A stretch of DNA of 64,000 nucleotides from Fimbriimonadaceae bacterium (GTDB lineage Bacteria; Armatimonadota; Fimbriimonadia; Fimbriimonadales; Fimbriimonadaceae), in the NCBI GenBank assembly GCA_023957775.1, contig JAMLGR010000012.1:62001-126000 (forward strand), given 5' to 3'. A program made the position numbers and the translations under genes. The notes beneath the pieces are model-generated. The model made no database searches, was not told where the DNA came from, and saw nothing but the letters and a program-made list of their open reading frames with translations. Below are positions 10,001 to 17,958 of the stretch, piece after piece. Within the stretch, counting starts at the first letter, position 1. Each line of letters starts with the position of its first letter.

Positions 10001-10319
10001 AGAACTGGTAGTCGGAGGACATCTGGGGTGAGAAGACGTCCCAGTGCCACAGTTTGCCGTCCCCGCCCAGGTACACCTGACCCGCGCAGAGCCCGCCTAC
10101 CGGCATTCCAATCCACTTCAGGCCCTTGCCCCGCATGAGGGTGGGTTGCCCCCTCTCGCGGAGTCCTCTGAACCAAGCGGGCGAAAGTCCTTTGTCGGCC
10201 GGGATCAGCGACGCTTGTTGGAGCTTGGACGAGCGCAGCAAACCCTCAACACCCAGGGGGAGTCCCATCCCGATGGCCAGAGAACCGGCACGAGAGAGGA
10301 ACGAGCGTCTGGTGATCAC
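7086..10319 (-). CDS. Tat-exported GH116-like glycoside hydrolase (GBA2-type)
   Basis: 1077 residues, starting at GTG with a twin-arginine signal (MITRRSFLSRAGSLAIGMGL). The layout fits glucosylceramidase-2-like GH116 enzymes: an N-terminal beta-rich half with IPLGGLCAG-like PVGGLCAGQVYLGGDGKLW, an insert near residues 330-400 that resembles a carbohydrate-binding jelly roll, and an alpha/alpha-barrel half carrying WQYNTLDAAW and SVYLAALRAGAAMA. GH116 enzymes cleave beta-glucosides or beta-xylosides with retention; the actual substrate is not evident. The catalytic acids were not confirmed by alignment. It stands alone, divergent from the DUF3298-like gene. Confidence 0.85.
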   Translation of the reverse strand: MITRRSFLSRAGSLAIGMGLPLGVEGLLRSSKLQQASLIPADKGLSPAWFRGLRERGQPTLMRGKGLKWIGMPVGGLCAGQVYLGGDGKLWHWDVFSPQMSSDYQFSSRGGHYAEPMEVRSPFEQRFEFVLEGRGGDMPGFDLGTMRTIEFENRYPVGVVRYSDPEVPLRIELEAFSPFIPLQTDDSSQPLSVLRYTLHNPTDKPMRGKVLASLDNRIAGFSGHQDLFKRVNRVRYDGDTVMVECVATPLHPASSTGRPDIAFEDFERATYAPWISTGTAFGDGPFPRSQMPERKSETKAHGEYLVNTHESRHGEESAASDLPTGTLTSPEFTIERGYVNFLIGGGGHKGQTSLDLLIDGKVVRTASGRNSNPMRPASFDVREFAGKRAVLRIVDAVTGGWGHICVDQIVFSDTPWRDDVEWDKLPDYGSMALAILDRPAGTRAWTGPPNVIEPVPATASEEKREEMFERVLLRASRSDPGVLLGVIEAPFAIPPGESQTLEFVLAWHFPNYGPPQGEFGAIEDLPNLKKHYSLRSDSAREAVHAYAREAPRLRGETLKWVDTWFDSTLPHWFLERTLVSVDCLATGTAHRFDNGRFYGWEGVYCCPGTCQHVWNYAQAAARLFPELERDVRERVDFGLAWQPDGTIFYRAESGKQIAHDGQAGTIVRAYREHTMATDGAFLRRVWPKVKGSIERLRREDADGDGVLEGWQYNTLDAAWAGKISWISSVYLAALRAGAAMARDVGEAAYAEELEAVVAKGGASVTEQLFNGEYFAMERDPSHPESIGYGPGCHVDQVLGDSWLHQVGLEPVLPREQVRTALKSLWKYNFAPDAGQYMNAMQAVIKGGRWYAMPGEAGLVMTSFPRGGAQEAKGKGHADWVVGYFNECMNGFEYQAAAHMIAEGLVDEGLAIVRTIHDRYGPEKRNPFNEIECGDHYARSMAAYGVFLTMCGFRYHGPKGEIGFAPKLTPDEFRAPFTAAEGWGTYSQTLRGRRLEATLQVRHGSVGVEALTLERPEGFRAVDAVCTLGGKGCRVSMSTKGASVRLAFGERLNVREASDLHVRLNLEPTGTARSSSAL

Positions 10320-10368
10320 TTCTCAGGATTCGGCGATGGAAGGGGATCTCCTCCGGGGCCCGCTTTGG

Positions 10369-10374
10369 TAGTCT
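10369..10374 (+). promoter_or_regulatory. -10 box of a leaderless transcript (gene at 10381)
   Basis: TAGTCT followed by exactly 6 nt (CAGAGC) and the ATG at 10381. There is no Shine-Dalgarno sequence. Confidence 0.55.
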
Positions 10375-10380
10375 CAGAGC

Positions 10381-11103
10381 ATGAACCTCGCCCTCGCCCT
10401 GCTCGTCGGTCTCGTGGCGGCCCCCCAAGGGCCCGGCTATGCAAACCCCACCACGGTGAAGGTGAAGATTCCCATGGTCGGGAAAGTCGCGGCCAACGTC
10501 GGCCTGGTCCAGTTCGCAACCAGCGCGCCGCTGTGCGACTTTGCCGAGCAGACCGTGCGTGACTCGGAGTTGCACCTCGCGCGACTCTGGGTCCGGGAAT
10601 CGAAGGAAATGATGCGGGAGGTGCTCCAGGACCGTCCCAAGATGGAGCAGTACCTCAGCTACGAGGGCGATACGGCGCTCAAATACGATTCCAAGCAGCT
10701 GTTGAGCGTCTGGGCGCACGCGGAGTACTACTCGGGTGGCGCGCACGGCATGCGCAACACGCGAACGTACAACTTCGCGCTGGCCGCCGGCAAGCCCGTG
10801 CGGTTCGGCGTCAAGGAGGCGTTCCTTCGCGACAAGGCGTCTCGCGTGGCCCTGCAGTCGCTGCTGGTGCAGCGTGCCGGCATGCTCGAGGGCACGATGT
10901 GGATCGCCGAGGGGCAGGTGAAGTACCTCTCGGACGAGCAACTCGATCGATTCTGGGTGGACCAGGACGCGCTGGTGTGGGAGTTCGACCCCTACGAGCT
11001 TGGGCCGTACTCTTCCGGTCCCTACACGCTGTCGATTCCCCGGATGGACGTTCAGACGCACATTCGGCCGGACGGGCCGCTCGGTTTTTGGGCGAGGCAG
11101 TAG
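10381..11103 (+). CDS. secreted DUF3298/DUF4163 (RsiV/PdaC-like) protein
   Basis: 240 residues with an N-terminal signal (MNLALALLVGLVAAPQG). The segment AEYYSGGAHGMRNTRTYNF matches the Y-GGAHG signature of DUF3298, found in extracytoplasmic RsiV and PdaC-like proteins. A preceding DUF4163-type region starts near residue 30. Members bind lysozyme or peptidoglycan, or have unknown roles; no anti-sigma helix is present here. The stop falls beside a repeat element at 11099. The 60-bp gap to the GH116 gene holds a TAGTCT box 6 nt before the ATG. Confidence 0.75.
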   Translation: MNLALALLVGLVAAPQGPGYANPTTVKVKIPMVGKVAANVGLVQFATSAPLCDFAEQTVRDSELHLARLWVRESKEMMREVLQDRPKMEQYLSYEGDTALKYDSKQLLSVWAHAEYYSGGAHGMRNTRTYNFALAAGKPVRFGVKEAFLRDKASRVALQSLLVQRAGMLEGTMWIAEGQVKYLSDEQLDRFWVDQDALVWEFDPYELGPYSSGPYTLSIPRMDVQTHIRPDGPLGFWARQ

Positions 11104-11176
11104 CTGCCGGACACGCCCGTCGAGCGGGCGTGGCACCCTGGGTTAGCGAGGGAGTAGCTGCCGGACACGCCCGTCG
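11099..11176. repeat. dispersed palindromic element, copy 2, inside a direct duplication
   Basis: Positions 11112-11132 hold the perfect palindrome CACGCCCG-TCGAG-CGGGCGTG. A 24-bp segment at 11099-11122 (beginning AGTAGCTGCCGGACACGC) is repeated exactly at 11153-11176, so the second copy carries only the left half of the palindrome. The element lies between two convergent genes. Confidence 0.75.
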
Positions 11177-11200
11177 CCGCTGGACTCCTGAGCCGAGACG

Positions 11201-12166
11201 CTAACCCCTCCGCCGCATCTTGTCGAGGGCCACGGAGAGCACGATGATCGCGCCGGTCACGATCTCCTGAATCCAGTTCGCCCAGCCCATGTGCGAACCG
11301 CCAGCCCGAATCGTGGTCATGATCGCGGCGCCCAGAAGCGCTCCGGCGATGGTGCCCTGTCCCCCGGAGAGGCTCGCACCGCCGATCACCACCGCGGCGA
11401 TCACCTCCAACTCCAGTCCTTGCGCCACGGTGGGATCGCCCACCGTGAGGCGCGAGAACTGCATCAGCCCCGCAAGTCCGGCGAACAGCCCGCCCACGAC
11501 GTACACGCTCAGCTTCACCCGATCGACCGGGACGCCGCACAGTCGGGCGGCATTCTCGTTGGACCCGATCGCCACCAGATGGCGGCCGAAACGCGTTCGC
11601 CTCAGCACCAGCGCCATCAGGGCGGCGAAGACCAGCATCGTCCACACCCCGATCGGAACGAGCATCCACCGCTGCTCCTTGCCCAGGGTCGCGAGCACGT
11701 CCGCCAACCAGGTCATCGGGGCGTCGATCTTTTGCTCGTTCGCCAAGCCCTTGGCCAGTCCGCGGATCACCAAGAGGGTGCCGAGCGTCACCACGAACGG
11801 CCCCACGCGGAGGCGGGTGACCAGCAGGCCGTTGCACACTCCGCACGCCACCGCCGCCCCGATGCCGCCCAGAAGGGCGACCCACGGCCCCTGCCCGCGA
11901 TCGAGGAGCCACGCGATCACAACCGTGGTGAAGGCGACCGTCGAACCCACGGAGAGGTCCAACCCGCCGCTCACGATCACGTAGGTCATCCCGATGGCCG
12001 CCATGGCCACGATCGTTCCTTGCCGGGCCAGGGTCTCGAGATTGGCGGCGGTGGGGAACGTCTCGGGCCGCAGGAGCGCGAACAGTCCGAACACGGCCAT
12101 CCAGGCGACCACGAGGCCGACCAGGCCCAGTGCGGGGCTGCGCGAAATCCGCTGGAGGAGGCTCAC
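11201..12166 (-). CDS. ribose-type sugar ABC transporter permease (set 1)
   Basis: 321 residues from the GTG at 12166. This start is preferred because AGGAGG lies 10 nt upstream and the GTG overlaps the TGA of the ATPase gene (GTGA); the ATG at 12205 would lie 43 bp inside the ATPase gene. RbsC/BPD_transp_2 family: about ten hydrophobic helices, with the signatures GMTYVIVSGGLDLSVGSTVA and VVIGGASLSGGQGTIAGALL. It forms the inner-membrane pore for sugar uptake with the ATPase and binding protein encoded directly upstream. The sugar is unknown. Confidence 0.92.
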   Translation of the reverse strand: MSLLQRISRSPALGLVGLVVAWMAVFGLFALLRPETFPTAANLETLARQGTIVAMAAIGMTYVIVSGGLDLSVGSTVAFTTVVIAWLLDRGQGPWVALLGGIGAAVACGVCNGLLVTRLRVGPFVVTLGTLLVIRGLAKGLANEQKIDAPMTWLADVLATLGKEQRWMLVPIGVWTMLVFAALMALVLRRTRFGRHLVAIGSNENAARLCGVPVDRVKLSVYVVGGLFAGLAGLMQFSRLTVGDPTVAQGLELEVIAAVVIGGASLSGGQGTIAGALLGAAIMTTIRAGGSHMGWANWIQEIVTGAIIVLSVALDKMRRRG

Positions 12167-13623
12167 GATCCCGTCGCCTCCTGGAGGATCGATTCCGACG
12201 TCCATTCGGAGACGGCCCGCGCCGCTCCCAAAGTCCCCCGGTGCATCACGGCGATCCGGTCGCAGACGCCGAACAGTTCGGGCAGATAGCTACTCGTAAG
12301 GAGCACGGCCTTGCCGGCCACGGCGGCTTCATCGATCATCTCGTAAATGCGGTGCTTGCTCGCCACGTCGATGCCGCGCGTCGGCTCGTCGAGGAGCATC
12401 AGGTCCACCCCGTGGCGGAACAGGCGCGTCAGGGCGACCTTCTGTTGGTTTCCGCCGGAAAGCTCGCGCACCGCCTGCCCCGCGTTTCGGCGCCGAACCC
12501 CCGCGCTCTCAAGCCACGCCTCGGTTTCCGACTCCAGCGCATGTGGGTTCACCAGGGGCGGCAGCTTGGTCAGACACACGTTCTCGGCGAGGCTCATTTG
12601 GAGGGCCAGCCCCTCCTCCTTGCGATCCTCGCTCAGAAAGCCTGCACCCTGGCGCCACCTCGCTTCCGGGCTGGCGCCGCCCGAGAACTCGCCGACCGAA
12701 ACGCGACCGCTGCGCACGGGATCCAAGCCGAAGATCGAGCGCAACAGTTCGGTTCGTCCGCTTCCGTTGAGTCCCGCGACGCCGACCACTTCGCCGCGCC
12801 GAACCGAGAGCGTGGCGCCTTGCGGAGCGCGCGCGCCGCTCAAAGCCTCGACGTCGAGAAGCACGTCGCCCGGTGTATGGGGCGAGCGGGGGTAGGGGTC
12901 CGCAACCTCGCGTCCCGCCATCAGACGCACGAGGGACTCCGGGCTGGCGTCGGCGCCCGCCTCGCCGGCGACGGTACCGTCGCGAAGCACGGTGATGCGG
13001 TCGGCGACGCGGCGCACCTCTTCGAGGAAATGCGACACGTAGAGCACGGATCGCCCCTCGTCTCGCAAGCCCGCGATCACGCCGAACAGGCGCTCCGCAT
13101 CGGCTTCGGAGAGACTGCTCGTGGGCTCGTCGAAGAGCAGCACCTCGCACCCCGTCGCCACGGCGCGCGCGATCTCGACGACCTGCCGCATCGCGATCGA
13201 GAGGGAAGAAAGAGGCGTGTCGGGGTCCAATTGGGGGTGGCCCAAGGAGGCGAGCGCGTCCGCGGCCCTCCGGGTCCGCTCCGCTCGCCGCACCCAGCCC
13301 CAGCGCGTGGCTTCGAGGCCGAGCCCGATGTTCTCCGCCACGGTGAGGTGAGGGCAAAGTGCCAACTCTTGGTGGATCATCGCCACACCCGCATCGCGCG
13401 CCTCCGCGGGAGAGGCGGGCCGGTGCGGACGCCCGTTTCTCTCCATGGTTCCCGCGTCGGGCGCGAACACGCCGGCGATCACGTTCATCAACGTGCTCTT
13501 TCCCGAGCCGTTCTCGCCGACCAGCGCGTGGACCTCGCCGGGTTTCAGCTCGAGGTCCACGCCATCGAGCGCGACCGTGGGGCCAAACCGTTTGGCCAAC
13601 GCCCTGACGCGCAGCGCGCTCAC
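12163..13623 (-). CDS. ribose-type sugar ABC transporter ATP-binding protein (set 1)
   Basis: 486 residues, a tandem-duplicated ATPase of the RbsA/MglA type. The first half has Walker A GENGSGKST and Walker B LLFDEPTSSL. The second half has the degenerate Walker A GLNGSGRTELLR, the signature LSGGNQQKV and LMLLDEPTRGIDV. The GTG start overlaps the TGA of the binding-protein gene (GTGA), so synthesis is coupled. It powers import through the permease encoded next to it. Confidence 0.94.
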   Translation of the reverse strand: MSALRVRALAKRFGPTVALDGVDLELKPGEVHALVGENGSGKSTLMNVIAGVFAPDAGTMERNGRPHRPASPAEARDAGVAMIHQELALCPHLTVAENIGLGLEATRWGWVRRAERTRRAADALASLGHPQLDPDTPLSSLSIAMRQVVEIARAVATGCEVLLFDEPTSSLSEADAERLFGVIAGLRDEGRSVLYVSHFLEEVRRVADRITVLRDGTVAGEAGADASPESLVRLMAGREVADPYPRSPHTPGDVLLDVEALSGARAPQGATLSVRRGEVVGVAGLNGSGRTELLRSIFGLDPVRSGRVSVGEFSGGASPEARWRQGAGFLSEDRKEEGLALQMSLAENVCLTKLPPLVNPHALESETEAWLESAGVRRRNAGQAVRELSGGNQQKVALTRLFRHGVDLMLLDEPTRGIDVASKHRIYEMIDEAAVAGKAVLLTSSYLPELFGVCDRIAVMHRGTLGAARAVSEWTSESILQEATGS

Positions 13624-14615
13624 TGCGGCGGGGCCAGGAGCTTGGCGATCTTGTCTTCCGTCATGTTCTCGGGGGTGACGAGCACGGCCCCGGTATCGAT
13701 GCGCTTCTCGGGCTTCGCCCCGTTGAGGTACTCAAGCATCACCTTGACCCCGAGGTAGCCCATGCGGTGGGGATCCTGCAGAACGAGGGCGTTGAGCTGG
13801 CCCTCCTTCAGACCCTCGACGAGCTTGGCGCTGGAGTCGAATCCGATGAACTTCACTTTGCCCGCCCAACCGCTGTCCTGAAGCACGCGGAGCATGCCGA
13901 ACGTGGACGATTCGTTGGGAGTGAAGATGCCGTCGATCGAGAGCGACCCGTCCGCGTTCTTGTACGCCGCGAGCAGGTTCTCGGCGGCTTGTTGGGCGGT
14001 CTCCGTCGTGGGGCCCGCGAACTGGTTGCTGCTGACGACTTCGATGCCGGGGGCGGCCTTGATGCCGTCGAGGAAGCCCTCCTCGCGATTGTTCGTGCTT
14101 GCGGAACCCTCTTGGTAGCGAAGCACCACGATGCGCCCCTTGCCCCCAAGCAACCGGGCCATCTCGGCACCGGCCATCTCGCCGCCCTTGCGGTTGTCCG
14201 TGGCCACGAAGCTCACGGTCTCCACGTCCTTGAGGTCCGAGTCGATGATCACGACCGGGATGTCCTGCTTCTGGGCGTTCATGACGGGAGTGCGCAGCGC
14301 CTGATCGTCCAACGGGGCTAGGACGATGCCCTGAACTCCCTGCGCCACGAAGTCTTCGACGACCTTGATCTGGCTCTCGCGGTCGTCCTCCTTGATGGGG
14401 CCCTTGAAGATCACGTTGACGCCCAACTCCTTGCCGGCCTCTTCGGCTCCGGCGCGGACGGCCTTCCAGAACTCGTGGGTGGAGCCCTTGGGAATGACGG
14501 CGATGGTGGTCGTCTTGGCCCCGTTTCCGGTGGTGGCGGCGGAATCGCTCTTCGAACCGCAGCCCGAAAGGGCAAGCGCGGCGAAGGCGGCGAAGACGAG
14601 AGAACAAGTGCGCAT
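13620..14615 (-). CDS. sugar ABC transporter substrate-binding lipoprotein (set 1)
   Basis: 331 residues. The N-terminus MRTCSLVFAAFAALALSGCG contains the lipobox LSGC, so the mature protein is tethered by Cys. The rest is a Peripla_BP_4 (RbsB-like) fold: TIAVIPKGSTHEFWKAVRAG, VQGIVLAPLDDQALRTPV and KFIGFDSSAKLVEGLKEG. AGGAGG lies 9 nt before the ATG. First gene of a three-gene operon reading leftward, divergent from the RbsD-like lipoprotein gene across 160 bp that must hold both promoters. Confidence 0.93.
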   Translation of the reverse strand: MRTCSLVFAAFAALALSGCGSKSDSAATTGNGAKTTTIAVIPKGSTHEFWKAVRAGAEEAGKELGVNVIFKGPIKEDDRESQIKVVEDFVAQGVQGIVLAPLDDQALRTPVMNAQKQDIPVVIIDSDLKDVETVSFVATDNRKGGEMAGAEMARLLGGKGRIVVLRYQEGSASTNNREEGFLDGIKAAPGIEVVSSNQFAGPTTETAQQAAENLLAAYKNADGSLSIDGIFTPNESSTFGMLRVLQDSGWAGKVKFIGFDSSAKLVEGLKEGQLNALVLQDPHRMGYLGVKVMLEYLNGAKPEKRIDTGAVLVTPENMTEDKIAKLLAPPQ

Positions 14616-14702
14616 GGCGTGACCTCCTGGTCGGTAACTGATTCTGGTGCAGGTGGGAGGTTTCCTGCTAGCCCCCTCCCGTCATCCTGCCGTGCCCGGG
14701 CC

Positions 14703-14730
14703 GACCAAACCACAAACCACAAGCCAACAC
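14703..14730. repeat. short 7-bp tandem units
   Basis: Two copies of ACCACAA followed by GCCAACA, in the divergent promoter region between the two sugar-transport operons. It may be a degenerate relative of the longer heptad arrays elsewhere in the window; the evidence is weak. Confidence 0.35.
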
Positions 14731-14775
14731 CCCGCGCCAGCAGGGAAACTCCAACATCCCGTCGAAACAAGCACC

Positions 14776-15450
14776 ATGCTTCGCACGCTCTGCCTTTCGC
14801 TCGCCCTTGCCGCGCTTCTTGCCGGGTGCCAGCCGCCCGAGCAGAAGACTTCGACGGCCCAACCTGCCCAAACTCCTGCCGACCAATCCAAACCGATGCA
14901 AGCGACGACCGACGCGCCCGTGTTCTGGCAGGCGAGGCTTAACGCCGTCCTCCCCGAGTTCGGGCACCGCAACTGGATCGTCGTGGCGGACTCCGCCTTT
15001 CCCACCTACACCGACCCTGCGATCGAAACCGTGGTGACCAACGAAGACCATGTGACCGTCGTCGAGGCGGCCATGAAGGCCATCAACGCGTCGATCCACG
15101 TCCGCCCCGTGATCTACCTCGACAAGGAGCTCGAGGCCGTTCCGGACTCCAGCGCGCCTGGGGCCGACGCCTTCCGTGCAAAGTTCGACGAGTTGCGCGC
15201 CGGTGCGGACGTCACGCGAATCCTTCACGAGGAACTGCTCGCCAAGCTGGCGCAGGTGGGCAAAACGTACAAGATCCTCGTGCTCAAGACCAACGGGGTC
15301 GTTCCTTACACCACGGTCTTCATGGAGCTGAACGCCAAGTACTGGTCTGCGAGCCAGGAGGCGGCGCTGAGGGAAGCGCTGGGCCAGAAGCCCCCGACCG
15401 CCGTGCCCAAGCCCGGCGACGCCGCGAACAAGACCCCCGCAAAGCTCTAG
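14776..15450 (+). CDS. RbsD/FucU-like lipoprotein (putative sugar mutarotase)
   Basis: 224 residues. MLRTLCLSLALAALLAGC carries a lipobox, followed by a Thr/Gln/Pro linker to about residue 45. The segment FGHRNWIVVADSAFPTY closely parallels the GHGD-IVIADANFP motif around the catalytic His of ribose pyranase and fucose mutarotase, and YKILVLKTNGV resembles their C-terminal strand. RbsD and FucU are normally cytosolic and about 140 residues; a lipid-anchored version would act before uptake, which is an inference. The gene ends 21 nt before the second transporter ATPase gene, suggesting it presents the right anomer to that importer. Confidence 0.6.
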   Translation: MLRTLCLSLALAALLAGCQPPEQKTSTAQPAQTPADQSKPMQATTDAPVFWQARLNAVLPEFGHRNWIVVADSAFPTYTDPAIETVVTNEDHVTVVEAAMKAINASIHVRPVIYLDKELEAVPDSSAPGADAFRAKFDELRAGADVTRILHEELLAKLAQVGKTYKILVLKTNGVVPYTTVFMELNAKYWSASQEAALREALGQKPPTAVPKPGDAANKTPAKL

Positions 15451-15458
15451 CGCACGGG

Positions 15459-15464
15459 CATAAT
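15459..15464 (+). promoter_or_regulatory. -10-like box before the set 2 ATPase gene
   Basis: CATAAT followed by 7 nt and the ATG at 15472; there is no Shine-Dalgarno sequence. It may give an internal leaderless transcript in addition to readthrough from the RbsD-like gene. Confidence 0.4.
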
Positions 15465-15471
15465 GGCCCCA

Positions 15472-16959
15472 ATGTCGATTCTCGAGGTGCGCTCGATCAC
15501 GAAGGAGTTCCCCGCCGTGCGGGCGCTCGACGACGTGAGTCTGGCGTTCGAAATGGGAGAGGTGCACGGGCTCGTCGGCGAGAACGGGGCGGGCAAGAGC
15601 ACCTTGATGAAGATCCTCTCCGGCCTGGAGCAGCCAACCGCGGGTTCGCTTCTCGCCGCCGGAGTGGAGTTCCACCTGGCGAGCGTCCGCGAGGCGTTGG
15701 ACAAGGGCATCGCCATGATCCACCAGGAGCTGAACCTCGTGGACGATCTCACGGTGGCGGAGAACATTTTCCTCGGCCGGGAGCCCCAGCGCCGCGGAAT
15801 GCTGGACCGCCAAGCCATGCGCACGGAGTCTGCGAAGACGTTGGAGCGGGTCGGAGCGGCGTTCGGGCCAGACGCGAGGGTTGGCGAACTCCGGCTGGCA
15901 GACAAGCAGTTGGTGGAGATCGCCAAAGCCGTGTCGTGCGCGGCGTCGATCCTGATCATGGACGAACCCACAGCGGTGCTCAGCGACCGGGAGTCCGAGT
16001 CGCTGTTTCGGCTGATCGACGAGTTGAAGGGGCAGGGGCTCACCATCGTCTACATCTCCCACCGCCTTGCCGAGATCGAGCGCGTTTGCGATCGCGCGTC
16101 CGTGCTGCGCGACGGGAAACTCGTGGCCACGCTTTCCCGCGGCTCTTTCGATCCGCGCGCCTTGGCGAAGCTGATGGTGGGGCGAGAGCTGGGCGACTTC
16201 TACCCAGAGATTCCTCCGCGTCCCGAAGGGGAGCCGACGCTGGTGGTCAAGGGAGCGCGGGTGCGGGGCATCGTCGAGTCCGCCGATCTCGAGGTGCGGG
16301 CCGGGGAGGTCGTCGGAATCGCCGGTCTGGTCGGTTCGGGACGCACGGAGTTGGCCGAGGCGATCGTCGGCGCGCGGCGCCTGAGCGAAGGGACCGTCAC
16401 CCTGGCCGGCCAACCGGTGCGCACGGGATCCGTCAAGCGCGCCTCGGAACTGGGAATCGCCTACGTCAGCGAGGACCGCAAGGGCACAGGCCTGGTGATG
16501 GAGATGGACGTGGTGGAGAACATCACGCTGGCCAGTCTCCGCGCCTTCTGCAAGCCTCTGGTGTCTCGCAAGGCCGAGCTGGAGGCCGCGGAGCGGTGGA
16601 AGGAGGACCTGGGTATTCGAGCCGGCGACATGCGCGCCGAGGTGCTCTTTCTCTCCGGCGGCAACCAGCAGAAAGTGTCGATCGCAAAGTGGCTGCAGAC
16701 CAAGCCGAGGGTGCTCATCCTCGACGAACCCACGCGCGGAGTGGACGTCGGAGCGAAGCACGAAATCTACACGTTGATCCACCAACTCGCTCGCGAAGGG
16801 TTGGCCGTGGTCGTGATCTCCTCCGAACTGCCGGAGATCATCGGCGTATGCCAACGGGTGGTCGTGATGCGGCAGGGTAGGACGGTGGGTGAATTGGTGG
16901 GACCCGAAATCACAGAAGAGGCGATGATGGTGTTGGCGGCAGGGGTGGACGCGGCGTGA
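15472..16959 (+). CDS. ribose-type sugar ABC transporter ATP-binding protein (set 2)
   Basis: 495 residues from the ATG at 15472; an ATG at 15463 in the same frame overlaps a CATAAT box and is less likely. Duplicated RbsA-type ATPase: first Walker A GENGAGKSTLMK, Walker B ILIMDEPTAVLSD; second half GLVGSGRTELAE, LSGGNQQKVSIAKWL and LILDEPTRGVDVG. The stop overlaps the GTG start of the permease gene (GTGA). It is clearly a homologue of the set 1 ATPase but not a near-identical copy, so the two operons are old paralogues with different substrates. Confidence 0.93.
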   Translation: MSILEVRSITKEFPAVRALDDVSLAFEMGEVHGLVGENGAGKSTLMKILSGLEQPTAGSLLAAGVEFHLASVREALDKGIAMIHQELNLVDDLTVAENIFLGREPQRRGMLDRQAMRTESAKTLERVGAAFGPDARVGELRLADKQLVEIAKAVSCAASILIMDEPTAVLSDRESESLFRLIDELKGQGLTIVYISHRLAEIERVCDRASVLRDGKLVATLSRGSFDPRALAKLMVGRELGDFYPEIPPRPEGEPTLVVKGARVRGIVESADLEVRAGEVVGIAGLVGSGRTELAEAIVGARRLSEGTVTLAGQPVRTGSVKRASELGIAYVSEDRKGTGLVMEMDVVENITLASLRAFCKPLVSRKAELEAAERWKEDLGIRAGDMRAEVLFLSGGNQQKVSIAKWLQTKPRVLILDEPTRGVDVGAKHEIYTLIHQLAREGLAVVVISSELPEIIGVCQRVVVMRQGRTVGELVGPEITEEAMMVLAAGVDAA

Positions 16960-17954
16960 GGAAGTTTTTCCAGGAGTACGGGGTGCTGGTGGCCTTCGTG
17001 CTGCTCTTCGTGATCAACGTCGTCACGCGCGGCGAGAACTTCCTGCAGGCCGAGAACCTGCGCAACCTCGTGGCCCAGAACGCCTACGTGGGGATCATCG
17101 CGGTCGGCATGACGTTCGTGATCATGACCGGCGGGATCGACCTGTCCGTGGGAAGCGTGTTGGCCTTTTGCGGGGCCGTCGCGGTCCTGGTTCTGAACAA
17201 GCAGGAAGCGGGCGGGGCGGCTTCGACCACCGCGATCTTGGTGGCCGGACTGGCCTCGGTGGGCGTCGGCCTCGTCTCAGGGTTGGCCAACGGCATCGCG
17301 ATCGCCTTTGGGCGTGTGGCGCCGTTCATCGTCACCTTGGCGGGATTGGCCGGCTTTCGGTCCTTGGCGCTGGTGCTGGGCGAGGGGGGCGAGATCCGGT
17401 CCCACGTGCCGGCCTTCGGCGATTTCGGATTCGGCGGTCTGCCCATCCCGGGGACCGTGACCCAGAGCGGAGAACCCCTCGTGTTGTATTGGAGTTTCTT
17501 CGCGTTCCTCGGGGTAGCGCTGGCCGCGAGCTTCCTTCTGAATAAGACCCGCTTTGGGCGCTACGTGATCGCGGTTGGCGCGAGCGAGCGCGCGGCCCGC
17601 TACTCGGCGATCAACACGCGATCGGTGAAGATCGCGGCCTACACCCTGATTGGCGGACTGGTCGGATTCGCGGCGTTTTTGAACGCGGCCCGGATGAACT
17701 CGGTGGGCACCGGTTCGGTCGGGCTCTTCTACGAACTGGACGCGATTGCGGCGGTCGTGATCGGGGGGACGAGCCTGCGGGGGGGCAAAGGTAGAATCTG
17801 GGGCACCGTCGTGGGCGTGGTCTTGCTGACGCTGATCGCGAACATGATGACCGCGTACCGCATCGACACGAACTGGCAGGGATTGGTGCGCGGCGCGGTG
17901 ATTCTGGTGGCCGTGCTTCTGCAACGGGGCGGCAAGTCCGCCGACGAGGGATAG
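16956..17954 (+). CDS. ribose-type sugar ABC transporter permease (set 2)
   Basis: 332 residues, starting at GTG overlapping the ATPase stop. RbsC-like membrane protein with GMTFVIMTGGIDLSVGSVLA near the N-terminus and AVVIGGTSLRGGKGRIWGT near the C-terminus, the two conserved patches of this permease family. Several hydrophobic helices are separated by short loops. It is encoded between its ATPase and binding protein, and the substrate cannot be read from the sequence. Confidence 0.93.
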   Translation: MRKFFQEYGVLVAFVLLFVINVVTRGENFLQAENLRNLVAQNAYVGIIAVGMTFVIMTGGIDLSVGSVLAFCGAVAVLVLNKQEAGGAASTTAILVAGLASVGVGLVSGLANGIAIAFGRVAPFIVTLAGLAGFRSLALVLGEGGEIRSHVPAFGDFGFGGLPIPGTVTQSGEPLVLYWSFFAFLGVALAASFLLNKTRFGRYVIAVGASERAARYSAINTRSVKIAAYTLIGGLVGFAAFLNAARMNSVGTGSVGLFYELDAIAAVVIGGTSLRGGKGRIWGTVVGVVLLTLIANMMTAYRIDTNWQGLVRGAVILVAVLLQRGGKSADEG

Positions 17955-17958
17955 GGCG

